Source: Planotetraspora phitsanulokensis | GTDB taxonomy: Bacteria; Actinomycetota; Actinomycetes; Streptosporangiales; Streptosporangiaceae | Reading direction: 5' to 3' | Assembly (NCBI RefSeq): GCF_016863295.1 | Contig: NZ_BOOP01000003.1 | Location: 372,001 to 436,000, forward strand | DNA: 64,000 nt | In this document: positions 17,101 through 25,197 of the stretch, in pieces | How the letters are laid out: every line of letters starts with the position of its first letter | Position numbering within the stretch: the stretch's first letter is position 1 | Position numbers and translations under genes: made by a program | The notes under the pieces: model-generated | The model's input: the letters and a program-made list of their open reading frames with translations, nothing else | What the model was told of the DNA's origin: nothing | Database searches by the model: none

Positions 17101-17110
17101 CGGGCTGTAG
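14108..17110 (+). CDS. Secreted GH20 beta-N-acetylhexosaminidase with F5/8-type and C-terminal repeat domains
   Basis: This 1000-residue exported glycosidase removes terminal GlcNAc/GalNAc. A long basic signal region ends near ANAAQADTA. A discoidin (F5/8 type C)-like carbohydrate-binding domain (about 60-210) precedes a GH20 N-domain (about 220-350) and the TIM barrel (about 360-690). The catalytic pair D529-E530 is in HIGGDE, with HLHLSDSQSWRLEI upstream. After a linker with DWGDGSPTE (PKD/Ig-like), residues 840-1000 hold SGPLTV-type repeats suggesting a beta-helix. GTG 14108 is preferred for its AAGGAG site; an ATG at 14054 lacks one. It fits control by the DasR-like sites upstream. Confidence 0.93.
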   Translation: MKISFLSAKREQRRGRGGSRRPRARAVSALTIGALLATSLTGVMANAAQADTASSAPASPQIVPLPDSTSTTAESVNLALLPGVVASAKSQRMTAPAATYAPANATDVFVHNGWTSNYASVGNGYDPTQDWFQVKLAEPAPVYEVYSLWTSPAKPTEYDLQVATDADCQTWSTVAHVVNPSDKDSQVIDRKDPISCVRMQALATNSTTGYTINEFEVWSGPKPAPVVGQIIPVPVRQTPGTGQPWQLTAKSRIVVSDSGLAATAEVLAGSLRPATGYELPVVTGSATAADIVLTLAPVPGLPQGNEVAAAEGYSLSVSSAGVKVVAPEAHGLFNGFQSLRQLLPAASYSPSVGVGPWTAQPITVMDYPRYAHRGLQLDPARNFLTVAEVRSMIDQLAALKGDRLHLHLSDSQSWRLEIKGYPALNGTGCNGANCIAGFYTQEDFKGLIKYAADRFIEVVPELEGPAHATAAVTALGGRAVMGCQGQTQTDRFCTNPNDPASARALAFWKDAIAQLAAISPAPIVHIGGDEAIGMPHEDYKWWIRQMEIIVNDNGKRMMGWNPALEGYAPGSTSINHYWSDYTGGGPALIKPEWFNQGRDVIVTPEWNAYLDFAYDGSPGRTPATELLKSYSWDPEWVYEKYRSVWAQPAYGGPKAEDILGIEAPIWGEQMRGLATNEYMVFPRMAGILEKAWSPKVLSQDYDAYRQRLSAAGPRWAFANVNYGSISQVTWDTAGMGTVSRFGEDRTLSNAPLARLAAGSIPLGAFTSVIDWGDGSPTEPAAVAGRDYVASQRQGRSLVSVSGSHTYPADQVYHGTVTYSYQDQTRVVPFTATGLPACTKTITGTQSGPLTVTSGVTCLYDATISGPLTVRAGAGLYASGSEVRGPLTASGASNVVLCGTTVSGPAALNGGARVWLGNDNGDCAPATVKGPVTVTGTTGQVTIDGSTVGGPLVLQNNTATTIVAGNHIGGPLSCAGNSPAPSNGGRPNTVSGPKSGQCAGL

Positions 17111-17162
17111 ACGGACGAAATGACCGGTCGGGTGTTAAGCCCGGCAGGTGAACGTTGGTCGC

Positions 17163-17200
17163 GGCGGCCCTCCCCATCTCACGAATGCGGGAGGGCCGCC
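17163..17200 (+). terminator. Strong hairpin terminator after the GH20 gene
   Basis: GGCGGCCCTCCC (17163-17174) and GGGAGGGCCGCC (17189-17200) form a perfect 12-bp stem about 55 bases after the GH20 stop. No U-tract follows, as is common in actinomycetes. Confidence 0.8.
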
Positions 17201-17396
17201 GTGACCGGTCAGGCACGGGCAGCCGCAGACCCGACATGTCGCCCTTCGGTTTCCGGGCGTTCCAGACAGCGCCTTACTCGCGCTTGATCGTTTGAGTGCG
17301 AGCAGGAACTGACCCACGCGACAGGCGAAATGCGGTCGATGGCCGTGAGATCACGTGATTTGATCGACGCGTGCGGCGATGGGGAGAAGGGGCGGA

Positions 17397-17990
17397 ATGA
17401 GGACGTTCACCAGCTGGAGGACCGCTCAGGGCGCCGAGTCCGCCCTGGCCGAGTTGCTGCCGCAGGAGACCTTCCACGAGGTCCGTACGGCTCTCGCGTT
17501 CGCCGCCGAGCAGCACGGCGATCAGCTCCGGCCGACGGGCGATCCGTACGTGGCCCACCTGGTGGAGGCACTGGAGACGGCGGTGGCCGGAGCGGGGATC
17601 GTGGACCGCGACGTGCTGGTCGCGCTTGCTCTGCACGACGTTGTGGAGGACACGCCCTGCCCGATCTCCGCGATCGCCGACCGGTTCGGCGAGCGGGTGG
17701 CCGAACTGGTCGGCTGGGTGACCAAGCCGCAGACCCCGGCCGGAGGCGACAAGCGCGAGGTGAAGCGGGCCTACCTTCGCTCTCTGGCGTCGGCGCCGGA
17801 CGAGGCCGTGCTGGTGAAGCTGTCCGACCGGGTCAGCAACGTGCAGGAGTTGCACCGCATGCCGGAGGACTTCCAGCGCCGGTACCACCGCGAGACGCTC
17901 GACTTCATCCTTCCGCTCGCCCAGCGCGAGCCGTGGTTCGCCGACTGGTTCGCAACCTGGCGGCAGGCCTGGCGCGAGCTCGAGGCCTGA
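17397..17990 (+). CDS. HD-domain phosphohydrolase, RelA/SpoT-hydrolase-like
   Basis: This 197-residue protein is an all-helical HD hydrolase resembling the ppGpp hydrolase domain (MESH1/SpoT-N). It shows AEQHGDQLRPTGDPYVAHLVE, then VALALHDVVEDTPC with the HD pair, and VKLSDRVSNVQEL with the later aspartate. No synthetase domain is present, so it is a small alarmone hydrolase-like or other metal phosphohydrolase. The ATG at 17397 has AAGGGGCGGA upstream and is preferred over 17379. It stands alone. Confidence 0.85.
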   Translation: MRTFTSWRTAQGAESALAELLPQETFHEVRTALAFAAEQHGDQLRPTGDPYVAHLVEALETAVAGAGIVDRDVLVALALHDVVEDTPCPISAIADRFGERVAELVGWVTKPQTPAGGDKREVKRAYLRSLASAPDEAVLVKLSDRVSNVQELHRMPEDFQRRYHRETLDFILPLAQREPWFADWFATWRQAWRELEA

Positions 17991-18089
17991 GTCCGCTCAG
18001 CCTGTCGCCGTCACCGGTTCGCGGCAGTCGCCTCCGACTCGCCATCACCTGGGACCTCTGATTCGTGCGGCTCGGAACCCGTCGGACTC

Positions 18090-18692
18090 CTATCTCAGGA
18101 GTTCCTTCATTGTTGTGATCTCCGCCGACTGACTGGAGATGATCGATCCGGCCAACTGCTTGGCCGGTTCATAGGCGCCGTCGCGCTGCTCGTCCTCGGC
18201 CATCGCGATGGCGCCCTCGTGATGCTGGATCATCATTTCCAGGAACGCCTTGTCGAAGGCAGCGCCCGAGAGCCCTTCCAGTTTCTTCATGGCGTGCTCG
18301 GACATCATGCCGGGATTGCCATGGTCCATCGTCATGGCGCCCGGGCTGGGCACCTGCATGCCCCAGCTCCTCAGCCAACCGCTCATGGTCTGGATCTCCG
18401 GTCCCTGCGCCGCTTCGATCCGTTTGGCCAGGTCCTTGACCTGCGGGCGTGAAGCACGTGTGTCAGCCAGCCCCGCCATGTCCACCGCCTGGCGGTGGTG
18501 CGGGATCATCATCTGGCTGAACCTGACGTCGGCGTCGTTGTGGTCGGCTGCGGGGATCACGGCCGCAGCCGAAGACATGGCCGACATGGTTGACGTGGAC
18601 GGCGTGTGGAAAGCGGTGCTCGTGGAGGCGCTGTCCGTGATCAGCAGCCCTCCTACAGCCAGCGCGGCCGAAGGAATGACGAGGCGTTTCAT
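18090..18692 (-). CDS. Secreted DUF305 protein
   Basis: This 200-residue exported protein has a signal peptide (residues 1-22) and two DUF305 four-helix segments. Each carries paired histidines: FSQMMIPHHRQAVDMA and FLEMMIQHHEGAIAMAEDEQ. With the many Met residues between (MTMDHGNPGMMSEHAMKK) this suits binding of Cu or other metal outside the membrane, as in CopM. It may belong functionally with the copper operon at 6.2-9.4 kb. It converges with the HD hydrolase gene. Start ATG is preceded by GGAAACCTCC-like sequence, a weak site. Confidence 0.88.
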   Translation of the reverse strand: MKRLVIPSAALAVGGLLITDSASTSTAFHTPSTSTMSAMSSAAAVIPAADHNDADVRFSQMMIPHHRQAVDMAGLADTRASRPQVKDLAKRIEAAQGPEIQTMSGWLRSWGMQVPSPGAMTMDHGNPGMMSEHAMKKLEGLSGAAFDKAFLEMMIQHHEGAIAMAEDEQRDGAYEPAKQLAGSIISSQSAEITTMKELLR

Positions 18693-18898
18693 TCAGGAAA
18701 CCTCCGTGCTTGTGATCTGCTGTCGGCGGCACCCGCCACGTGGATGCAAGCAGGGTGACAGGTCGCGCAAGCCCTGGACTGTGAGCAAGCCCGAGCGACA
18801 CTCGCCGCGGACAGTCGATGAGGCGCCGGGAGTTCGTGGATGGACGCGTCCCGGTGGCGCTTGGCTCTGTGCCCGAGAGCGGGCCGTTCGAGGTCGTC

Positions 18899-19888
18899 TC
18901 ACGATGCTGAAGTGACGGATTGTTCGGTGACGGCTTTGTGCAGGGTCTCGGCGAGCTTGACGGCGTCGTCGTCGGCCCAGAAGTGCATGTAGAACAGGCG
19001 GGGCTGTTCGCGCAGCGTGTGGTTGTGGATCTCGACGATGTCGATGCCGCCGCCGCGCAGGGCTTTGATGATGCGTTGGATCTCGTCGGCGGTCATGACG
19101 AAGTCCCCGTTGACGGCGGCTCTGCCGCCGCCTGTGGGCTGGAAGTTGAGTGCGGTGGTCACTCCCATGCCGGGAGGGATGACGCGACCGTGCTCGGTGA
19201 CCGGCGCGGTGCGTTTGAAGGTGAACTTGTAGATGCCGCCGTCGTTGGTGCCCTTGGTTCCCATGGCGCGGTCGATCGCGGCGGTGTCGATGTCCAGGGC
19301 CGGAGCAGGACTTGACGGTGCCGGAGGAGCGGCCGGGGTGGCGGTGGCGTCCAGGGCGGCGCGGACCGATCGGGCGATGGCCGTGGCGTCGCGGCCCATC
19401 GCGTGGACGTGCGTCCACCACACCTCCGGCTGGTGCGACAGCAGGTGCTTGTGGAGGGCGGTCTGGTCGATGCCGTGCTGCTGCAGAACATCGGTGACCT
19501 TCTGCAGCTCCGGTTCGGTGACCACCAGGTCGCCCATCATCAAGACGTCGCCGTCCGGGAAGCGGGTGAACGCGGCGTAGCCGCCCAGGGCGAGTCCGGG
19601 CTTGATGTCCACCCCGTAGGAGGTGACCTTCAGATCCGAGCGCGGCAACGATACGCGAAAGACCTTTTTGTCGGAGGACAACTTCCCGGGCCGTCCCAGG
19701 GCGCGTGCCACCTCGTCCCATCCGGCCTCGTCGCCTGTCGGTGACGGATCGGCGCCGGGATCGCCGCCATCGCGGGCGTGGGCAATGGTGTAGGAGATGT
19801 GCGCATCGCGTTCGGTGAGGGCGCAGCCGGTGCCCACCGCCGCCAGAACCGTCAGCGACACCAAGGTCGTCACCTTCACCGTGATCAT
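18899..19888 (-). CDS. DUF1259 (LppY/LpqO-type) lipoprotein
   Basis: This 329-residue lipoprotein holds two DUF1259 domains. The signal ends in VGTGC. Domain 1 has HKHLLSHQPEVWWTHVHAMG, and domain 2 has IVEIHNHTLREQPRLFYMHFWAD, giving two matched His clusters. The linker is Pro/Ala-rich. Function is unknown; LppY/LpqO are surface lipoproteins in mycobacteria. The start at 19888 is chosen because GGAG sits 8 bases upstream and the signal begins there; an ATG at 19981 would add 31 residues ahead of the signal peptide. Confidence 0.85.
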   Translation of the reverse strand: MITVKVTTLVSLTVLAAVGTGCALTERDAHISYTIAHARDGGDPGADPSPTGDEAGWDEVARALGRPGKLSSDKKVFRVSLPRSDLKVTSYGVDIKPGLALGGYAAFTRFPDGDVLMMGDLVVTEPELQKVTDVLQQHGIDQTALHKHLLSHQPEVWWTHVHAMGRDATAIARSVRAALDATATPAAPPAPSSPAPALDIDTAAIDRAMGTKGTNDGGIYKFTFKRTAPVTEHGRVIPPGMGVTTALNFQPTGGGRAAVNGDFVMTADEIQRIIKALRGGGIDIVEIHNHTLREQPRLFYMHFWADDDAVKLAETLHKAVTEQSVTSAS

Positions 19889-20355
19889 CCCGACTCCAAT
19901 CAACGTCAGAGCCAGATCGCTGCTCTTGTACCCGAACCGACGCAAAGGGCAACTGTGGATACTCCGGTGAAATAGGGACACGATGGGACAGAGAGCGGCC
20001 CACGCCTCAGGGGACTCGGGCTATGAGGAAGAGCGACCCATCTCATCGATGGGAGCAGGTTTGTCGCCTACTGATCCCCGACCGGCAATCGGGGATTGCC
20101 GCGTTGCGCTGCGGTGCCGAATGGCGTCGTTTCGGTGCCCGGCTCGGCGCCCACCCTGTCGTGATCGGCCACCGGCACTGGCACTAGACGGACGGGTTCG
20201 GATCACACGGCTACTAGACAGGCATCCCACACGGCTCTCCGGTATCGCGGCGTGGAGATCGCCATCGAGGCCGATGCAGCCCGAGTGCGGATCAGCCGCG
20301 CGGACGACGGCCCTCCGACGCTGGAGAGGTCGCCGTCCGCGAACGGCATGCCAAG
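19889..20355. other. Long spacer without a recognisable gene
   Basis: Between the DUF1259 gene start and the hairpin after the ferritin-like gene I see no credible coding sequence. The reverse promoter for the DUF1259 gene must lie in its first 100 bases. The remainder has short ORFs without ribosome sites. Confidence 0.5.
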
Positions 20356-20394
20356 CTCCGGCGAGGGAGAACCGTACGTTCTCCCTCGCCGGAG
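20356..20394 (-). terminator. Very strong hairpin terminator of the ferritin-like gene
   Basis: A perfect 17-bp stem (20356-20372 with 20378-20394, extendable by one G-C pair) closes a five-base loop CGTAC. It lies 7 bases past the stop of the reverse ferritin-like gene. Being symmetrical, it could stop transcription from either side. Confidence 0.9.
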
Positions 20395-20400
20395 CGACGG

Positions 20401-21381
20401 TCAGGTCGCCTCGCCGGCCCGGGTTTCGAGCGCCGACAGAGCCTCACTGAAAGCCCGCGCCTGGGCGAGCTTGCCGCGTGCGGAGTCCATGAAGAGCCCC
20501 GACGCCGTCGTGTCTCCCATCTCCGTCGCCTTCCGCGCGTACCCCGGATACATCTCGTCGCCCGCGCGACGCTCCTCGGTGATCGCGTGGCGCAGGTTCG
20601 TCCTGGTGTCGCGGACGAGACCCGCGAGGCTCGCCTGCTCGGCGAAGTGCTCGTCACGTTCGACCCGCGCGGTGCGGTCGAACAGCTGAGCGAGGCTCGG
20701 CTGGCCGGTCTCCCTGGCGCGTTCGGCGTACAGGGCGTACTTGGCGTGCGCGACGGCCTCGCCGCGCATCGCGGTCCGCAGATTCCGCAGCGTCCCCGCA
20801 GAGGACACCTCAGGGGCTCCCGCCCGGATGGTCGCCGGCTTGGCCATGACGTCCGTGGGGACGGTCATCCCAGCGGACGGGTTGGCGACGGCCTCCTCGG
20901 CCCGCGAGAACCTGACGCGGTGCGACGCCTCGTCGTTGCCGATCTCGCTGAACAGCGCCGCCGCCTTCGGTTCGTTCTCCTTCTCCGCCTCGGCGGCGAA
21001 CCGCTTGTACATCGTCCTCGCCTCGTAGGTCTCACCGCCGGTGCTGTCGCGCAGGTTGGCGGCGTTGTCCCCGATGAGACCCAGCTGCTCGGCGTCCCTG
21101 GCGGCGAGCCCATGGAGCTCGCTGTCGGCCGTCCGCTCGAACAGGTCCCGCACCTGTGGGAGCCGTTCCCTGTCGGCCTGTGCCGCGTAGGCGCGGTATG
21201 TGGCATGGGCCAGCGCCTCGTTCTCCATCGCGTCCTTCATGTCGACCCGCGTCGACGGATCCATGTCGCCCGGCCCGGCCTTCGCCGACGCCATGGCGGC
21301 ACCCGCCGGCACGACGACGAACGCGGCCGTGCCCAGAGCGGCAAGGCCGGCCTTCCACCAGATGAGACCTCGGGTTTCCAT
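20401..21381 (-). CDS. Secreted tandem ferritin-like (rubrerythrin-type) protein
   Basis: This is a 326-residue protein with a signal peptide (WWKAGLAALGTAAFVVVPAGAAMASA) and two ferritin-like four-helix units. Unit 1 (about 45-165) has ENEALAHATY, DSELHG and NDEASHR; unit 2 (about 195-315) has RGEAVAHAKY and VERDEHFAE, but its last helix lacks the ExxH pair. Rubrerythrin-like diiron proteins scavenge peroxide or handle iron; an exported tandem form is less usual. Translation likely starts at 21381 after a GGGGGG run; 21438 is an alternative. It is followed by a very strong hairpin. Confidence 0.82.
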   Translation of the reverse strand: METRGLIWWKAGLAALGTAAFVVVPAGAAMASAKAGPGDMDPSTRVDMKDAMENEALAHATYRAYAAQADRERLPQVRDLFERTADSELHGLAARDAEQLGLIGDNAANLRDSTGGETYEARTMYKRFAAEAEKENEPKAAALFSEIGNDEASHRVRFSRAEEAVANPSAGMTVPTDVMAKPATIRAGAPEVSSAGTLRNLRTAMRGEAVAHAKYALYAERARETGQPSLAQLFDRTARVERDEHFAEQASLAGLVRDTRTNLRHAITEERRAGDEMYPGYARKATEMGDTTASGLFMDSARGKLAQARAFSEALSALETRAGEAT

Positions 21382-21897
21382 GCGACCCCCCGGAATCGGC
21401 GTGCTCCGCGGTCCGCCAGATGAGAGCCATGGCGGCACGCCGGAGCGCGACCGCCGACCCCTCTGAAGCGGGGTCGGCTCGTGTATTCGCGGTGGTACCC
21501 GGAGGACGGCGTCGAACCTCCCTTCAGCACCATCAGTGCGTCGACGGAGGCAAAGTAACGGCAGCAGGCCGCAAACACGGACGAACGAGGGCCTAGTAAC
21601 CCGCGTGGGGCCTGCGGGGGTATAGGGAGCACTTCAGCCGCCTGCGGCGTGGGCGCCCTGGCCGTACGGAAGTCCTTCCCGCCTCGGGACCTCCTTCCCT
21701 ACCGCGAGAAGTGAGACCCAGGTCAGGGTGACAGGAGGAGGTATCCGCGATGGCCACGCCGACCGTCATCCAGGACGACGCCGGTGGGCGGCCAGGTCGC
21801 CGGATACCCCGGACACGATTCCGGAGGCCCGCCCGCCAGGCGCGGCGCGCACCTGACGAGCGGATCCGTAAACCCGAGGGTCGGAAACGGAGGAGTC
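21382..21897. other. Divergent intergenic region
   Basis: The region lies between the ferritin-like gene (reverse) and the DUF1918 gene (forward). It contains GGAGGAGG followed by an ATG at 21750 whose reading frame runs 103 codons into the DUF1918 gene. That product is Arg/Pro-rich with no family features, so I do not call it. Promoters for both neighbours must lie here. Confidence 0.45.
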
Positions 21898-22155
21898 ATG
21901 AGGGCCGCAGTCGGCGACCGGCTGATCATCGAAAGCCCCCCGTCGGGCGGAGCGCCCCGGACCGGGGTGATCACAGCGCTCTACCATTCGGACGGGTCGC
22001 CACCCTATGTCGTGCACTGGCTCGACGAGGCGCACGAGACGATGTTCTTCCCCGGACCTGACGCACATATCAAACACGTGGACGAACGCGACCGCTTTGC
22101 TGTTAGCCCGCTCCCCTATCTGGGGCGGGCGAGACGAATCGACGCAGACCGATAA
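21898..22155 (+). CDS. DUF1918 protein
   Basis: This 85-residue protein begins MRAAVGDRLIIESPPSGG and contains TGVITALYHSDGSPPYVVHWLDEAHETMFFPGPDA, the SH3-like DUF1918 fold frequent in actinobacteria. Function unknown; relatives occur among dormancy or stress genes. GGAGGA precedes the ATG. It converges with the aldo/keto reductase gene 17 bases away. Confidence 0.9.
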   Translation: MRAAVGDRLIIESPPSGGAPRTGVITALYHSDGSPPYVVHWLDEAHETMFFPGPDAHIKHVDERDRFAVSPLPYLGRARRIDADR

Positions 22156-22171
22156 CCACCGTGGCGAGGCT

Positions 22172-23191
22172 CTAGAGGGTGGGAGAACTCCCGGCGGGGT
22201 GGACTCGGCCCTCCAACCTGGCCTCCCCGTCGCCGAACACCCATGGACGAGGTCCCGAGGTCACGTCGGCGGGATAGCCCAGGTCGAACGGCACTGCCGA
22301 ATCCAGGTGACGTACGGCGTCCGCCGGCAGAGTGACGTCGAGGGCGCCCAGGTCGTCCTCGAGTTGCTCGACGGTGCGCGAGCCGATGATCGGGTGAACC
22401 GCGCGCGACCGGGCGCGGGTCCAGGCGATCGCGATCTGGGACGCGCTCACCCCCAGGTTCTCGGCCACCTCCCGTACGGCACGCGCGGCACGATGGTCGC
22501 GCGCGGTGAGGGACACGGGGTCGATCCTGGTGCCGGTCGGGGCGTCGCCGGGGGCAGTGAACTTGCCCGACAACACCCCGCCCGAGAGCGCCCCGTAGGT
22601 GACCACGCTCATTCCGTGGGCTTCGGCCATCGGCAGCAGTTCCCGCTCGATGTCACGCCTGAGCAGGCTGTAGGGCACCTGCACCGCGGCGAACGATGTC
22701 CAGCCGCGCCACTCGGCCACGGCGTTCGCCCGGGAGACGAGCCACGCGGGAAGGTTGGACGCACCCACGTAGAGCACCTTCCCCGCGCTGACGGCGTCAT
22801 CAAGCGCGCGCATCGTCTCCTCGATCGGCGTGTGCTGGTCCCACGTGTGCACCCAGAACAGATCGATGTAGTCGGTGCGCAGCCGTCGCAGGCTCGCCTC
22901 GAGGGACCGGGTGAGGTTCTTGCGGTGGCCGCCGCCCGCGTTCGGGTCCGTGGCGTCCCGGGACAGCGTGTACTTGGTGGCCAGCACGAACCGGTCCCGG
23001 CGGTGCCGAAGGAGATCGCCGACGACCTCCTCGCTGTCGCCGTAGGCGGAGGCGGTGTCGACGACGTTGCCACCGGCCCCGGCGTACAGGTCGATCATCC
23101 TGCGTGCCTCGTCCGGCCCGGCGAAGGTCATCGCACCCAGGAACACCTCCGACACGCGCAGCCCGGTCGGACCGAGCAGCCGGTATCGCAT
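22172..23191 (-). CDS. Aldo/keto reductase
   Basis: This 339-residue NADPH-dependent oxidoreductase has the (beta/alpha)8 AKR fold. It starts MRYRLLGPTGLRVSEVFLGAMTF, with the catalytic Asp/Tyr region NVVDTASAYGDSEEVVG, Lys in VLATKYT, His in DLFWVHTWD, and the cofactor loop near PIIGSRTVEQLEDDLGAL. The ATG overlaps the TGA of the PPOX gene upstream, so both are one operon. The divergent XRE gene at 23724 is a likely regulator. Substrate unknown. Confidence 0.95.
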   Translation of the reverse strand: MRYRLLGPTGLRVSEVFLGAMTFAGPDEARRMIDLYAGAGGNVVDTASAYGDSEEVVGDLLRHRRDRFVLATKYTLSRDATDPNAGGGHRKNLTRSLEASLRRLRTDYIDLFWVHTWDQHTPIEETMRALDDAVSAGKVLYVGASNLPAWLVSRANAVAEWRGWTSFAAVQVPYSLLRRDIERELLPMAEAHGMSVVTYGALSGGVLSGKFTAPGDAPTGTRIDPVSLTARDHRAARAVREVAENLGVSASQIAIAWTRARSRAVHPIIGSRTVEQLEDDLGALDVTLPADAVRHLDSAVPFDLGYPADVTSGPRPWVFGDGEARLEGRVHPAGSSPTL

Positions 23192-23622
23192 CACGCCACG
23201 TCTCTCGCGGACAGCTCGAAGGCGCCCGTGTCGATCCCGCGGGCCAGGATGCGCCGCGGGTGGATGCGGATCCACGCCGAGTCGAACGGCATGGCGGCGC
23301 CGATGCGTTCGCCGACCGCCTCGCCGCCGGTGGTGTGCGTCTCCGCGCGGCCCCGGATCTCGATGCCGCGCGGGGTCCAGGGGTCGACGGACGCCAGGTC
23401 GTCGACGACGAACGCGACGTCAGGGTGGCGTTCCGCGTCGCGGAACTTCTTGCTCGCGGCCATGCCGCTGCCGGCGTGCCCGGCGATCACGATGGTCTGG
23501 GTCTCCGGGTCGTAGAAGACCCCTACCGGCACGATGTGCGGCCGGCCGCCGGGTCCGACCGTGGCCAGGCGTCCGAGCGGTTGGCTCTTCAGGTACTCGA
23601 TCTCGTTGTCGGTGAAGGTCAT
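23191..23622 (-). CDS. PPOX-class (F420-dependent type) oxidoreductase
   Basis: This 143-residue split-barrel protein belongs to the pyridoxamine-5-phosphate-oxidase-like family. Key stretches are FTDNEIEYLKSQPLGRLATV, GRPHIVPVGVFYDPETQTI and SKKFRDAERHPDVAFVVDDL, the pattern of F420-dependent PPOX proteins of actinomycetes. The ligand could be F420 or FMN. It leads the two-gene operon with the aldo/keto reductase. Confidence 0.9.
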   Translation of the reverse strand: MTFTDNEIEYLKSQPLGRLATVGPGGRPHIVPVGVFYDPETQTIVIAGHAGSGMAASKKFRDAERHPDVAFVVDDLASVDPWTPRGIEIRGRAETHTTGGEAVGERIGAAMPFDSAWIRIHPRRILARGIDTGAFELSARDVA

Positions 23623-23723
23623 GAACCCAGTCTGTGGAGCCGGGCGCCCGCTGGGGAGGCCGGGGCGAGGCTAGCCCTCGTACGGCCATGATCCGCTCGC
23701 GGCGTCGGCCGTACACTCTGGCT

Positions 23724-24575
23724 GTGAGCGCCGAGTTGGGAACATTCCTGCGCAGTCTTAGGGAGGCCGTCACCCCGAGCCAGGTGGGACTGCCCACCGG
23801 CCAGCGTCGCCGCACGCCCGGCCTGCGGCGAGCCGAGCTGGCCACCATCTCCGGAGTCAGCGTGGACTACCTGACGCGGCTGGAACAGGGGCGCGATCGG
23901 CACCCGTCTTCACAGGTCCTCGCCGCGCTCGCGGACGCCCTGCACCTGTCCGTCGGCGAGCGCGTCCAGCTTCGCAACCTGGCCAAGACGGCCTCCGGCG
24001 CCGACATCCTGTGCCCCGGGGGGCTGCCGCCCGAGCGGGAGGTGCGCCCCACGATGCGGGCGCTGCTGGACCGGCTGGAACCCACTCCGGCCGTGCTCCT
24101 CAACCGGCTCGGGGAGACGCTCGCGCACACCTCCGCCTACGAGCGCCTGGCCGGGCCCCTCGGCCTCCTCGACGGCCGGCCGCCGAGCCGGGTCCGGTTC
24201 CTGTTCACCGACGACCGGGCCAAAGCCGCATACCCCGACTGGGACCGCATCGCCGACGAGCAGGTGGCCGCGCTCCTCGCCGAGTCCTCCCGCAACGATC
24301 CGCACCTCGCTCACCTCGTCGACGAACTGACCATCGTGGCAGGCGCCTCGTTCGCCGAACGGCTGCACGCCATGCCGGTTGCGCCTCACCGCACCGGTGT
24401 CGAACGGCTCATCCACCCCGAGGTGGGGGAACTGCGGCTGGCCTACGAGACCCTCGACGCCGAGGGCCAGCGCGTGGTCGTCCATCTCCCCGCTGACGAG
24501 GCCACGTCCGCCGCCCTCGACCGCCTCAACGGGCGCCGGCCCGGTGCCCTGCGTGCGGTGGGGCCGTACGCGTAG
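23724..24575 (+). CDS. XRE-family regulator with MmyB-like ligand domain
   Basis: This 283-residue regulator has an N-terminal helix-turn-helix (RRTPGLRRAELATISGVSVDYLTRLEQGRD) and a C-terminal MmyB-like (MLTR) ligand-binding domain, about 100-270. GTG 23724 is chosen: TACACT at 23712-23717 lies six bases upstream and suits a leaderless transcript, and the family N-terminus fits. It is divergent from the PPOX-aldo/keto reductase operon, and MLTR regulators often control such adjacent oxidoreductases. Confidence 0.9.
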   Translation: MSAELGTFLRSLREAVTPSQVGLPTGQRRRTPGLRRAELATISGVSVDYLTRLEQGRDRHPSSQVLAALADALHLSVGERVQLRNLAKTASGADILCPGGLPPEREVRPTMRALLDRLEPTPAVLLNRLGETLAHTSAYERLAGPLGLLDGRPPSRVRFLFTDDRAKAAYPDWDRIADEQVAALLAESSRNDPHLAHLVDELTIVAGASFAERLHAMPVAPHRTGVERLIHPEVGELRLAYETLDAEGQRVVVHLPADEATSAALDRLNGRRPGALRAVGPYA

Positions 24576-24608
24576 CGAAGGATCCCGTGGACGGCGTGCC
24601 GGGAAGGG

Positions 24609-25091
24609 TCAGCGGGGTGCCAAGCCCACCACGGCGGCGTTGCCGGTGGCATCGATCTTGACTATGGCCGCCATGCGGTTGCCCCCCAGTTCGTTCTGCG
24701 CCCGCAGGGCCTTGTCCTGCGAGAGGAACAGGCTGTCGATGCCGCACGACAGCCTTGCGTAACCAGCGGATTCACAGGCGATGTAGGGGCCGCTCGCCGG
24801 TCGCTGCCGCATGACGCCCGATCCCTTCCACAGGCCGCCGTCCCGCGCCAGTGGGACGTACACCGGGCCCGACCGGCCATCGGCTCTGGGCAGGCCCGGG
24901 TAGTCGAGCTGGGCGTACGCGCCGCGCAGTGGGTCGATCGGATCGACCAGGCCGACGGCCAGCCGGTACTCCATGCCGGTCACCCTCGCCGACAGCTGCG
25001 GGGCCACGGCCACCACCAGCAGCACGGCCTGGAGGACGAGGGCCGCGGCGACCAGCACCGGGCGGGACGAGAACACCGATCGGCTGTTCAT
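24609..25091 (-). CDS. GDYXXLXY-domain membrane-anchored protein
   Basis: This 160-residue protein has one N-terminal membrane helix (about 10-30) and an exported domain with LRGAYAQLDYPG, matching the GDYXXLXY signature in a degenerate form. Such proteins are typically encoded beside DUF2157 membrane proteins, as here. The upstream DUF2157 gene ends about 105 bases away on the same strand. Function unknown. Confidence 0.82.
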   Translation of the reverse strand: MNSRSVFSSRPVLVAAALVLQAVLLVVAVAPQLSARVTGMEYRLAVGLVDPIDPLRGAYAQLDYPGLPRADGRSGPVYVPLARDGGLWKGSGVMRQRPASGPYIACESAGYARLSCGIDSLFLSQDKALRAQNELGGNRMAAIVKIDATGNAAVVGLAPR

Positions 25092-25197
25092 GGGATCCTC
25101 TTTCCGGGCGCCATGGGCCGGCTCTGCTCATGTCGGGGGGTTCTTCCGGACGCCCTGTGGCCGGGAGCGTCCAGCGCGCGCCCGGCGTTCGGGCCGG

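Noticed and set aside
18693-20003. Reverse ORF of 436 codons
   Set aside because: It overlaps the DUF1259 lipoprotein gene in another frame; Arg/His/Pro-rich composition typical of a shadow frame.
21750-22061. 103-codon ORF with a strong ribosome site overlapping DUF1918
   Set aside because: The Shine-Dalgarno is good, but the product is Arg/Pro-rich and overlaps DUF1918 in another frame. It may be a decayed gene head; not called.
22007-23515. Forward ORF of 502 codons opposite the aldo/keto reductase-PPOX pair
   Set aside because: Antisense to two well-supported enzymes and has no recognisable domain.
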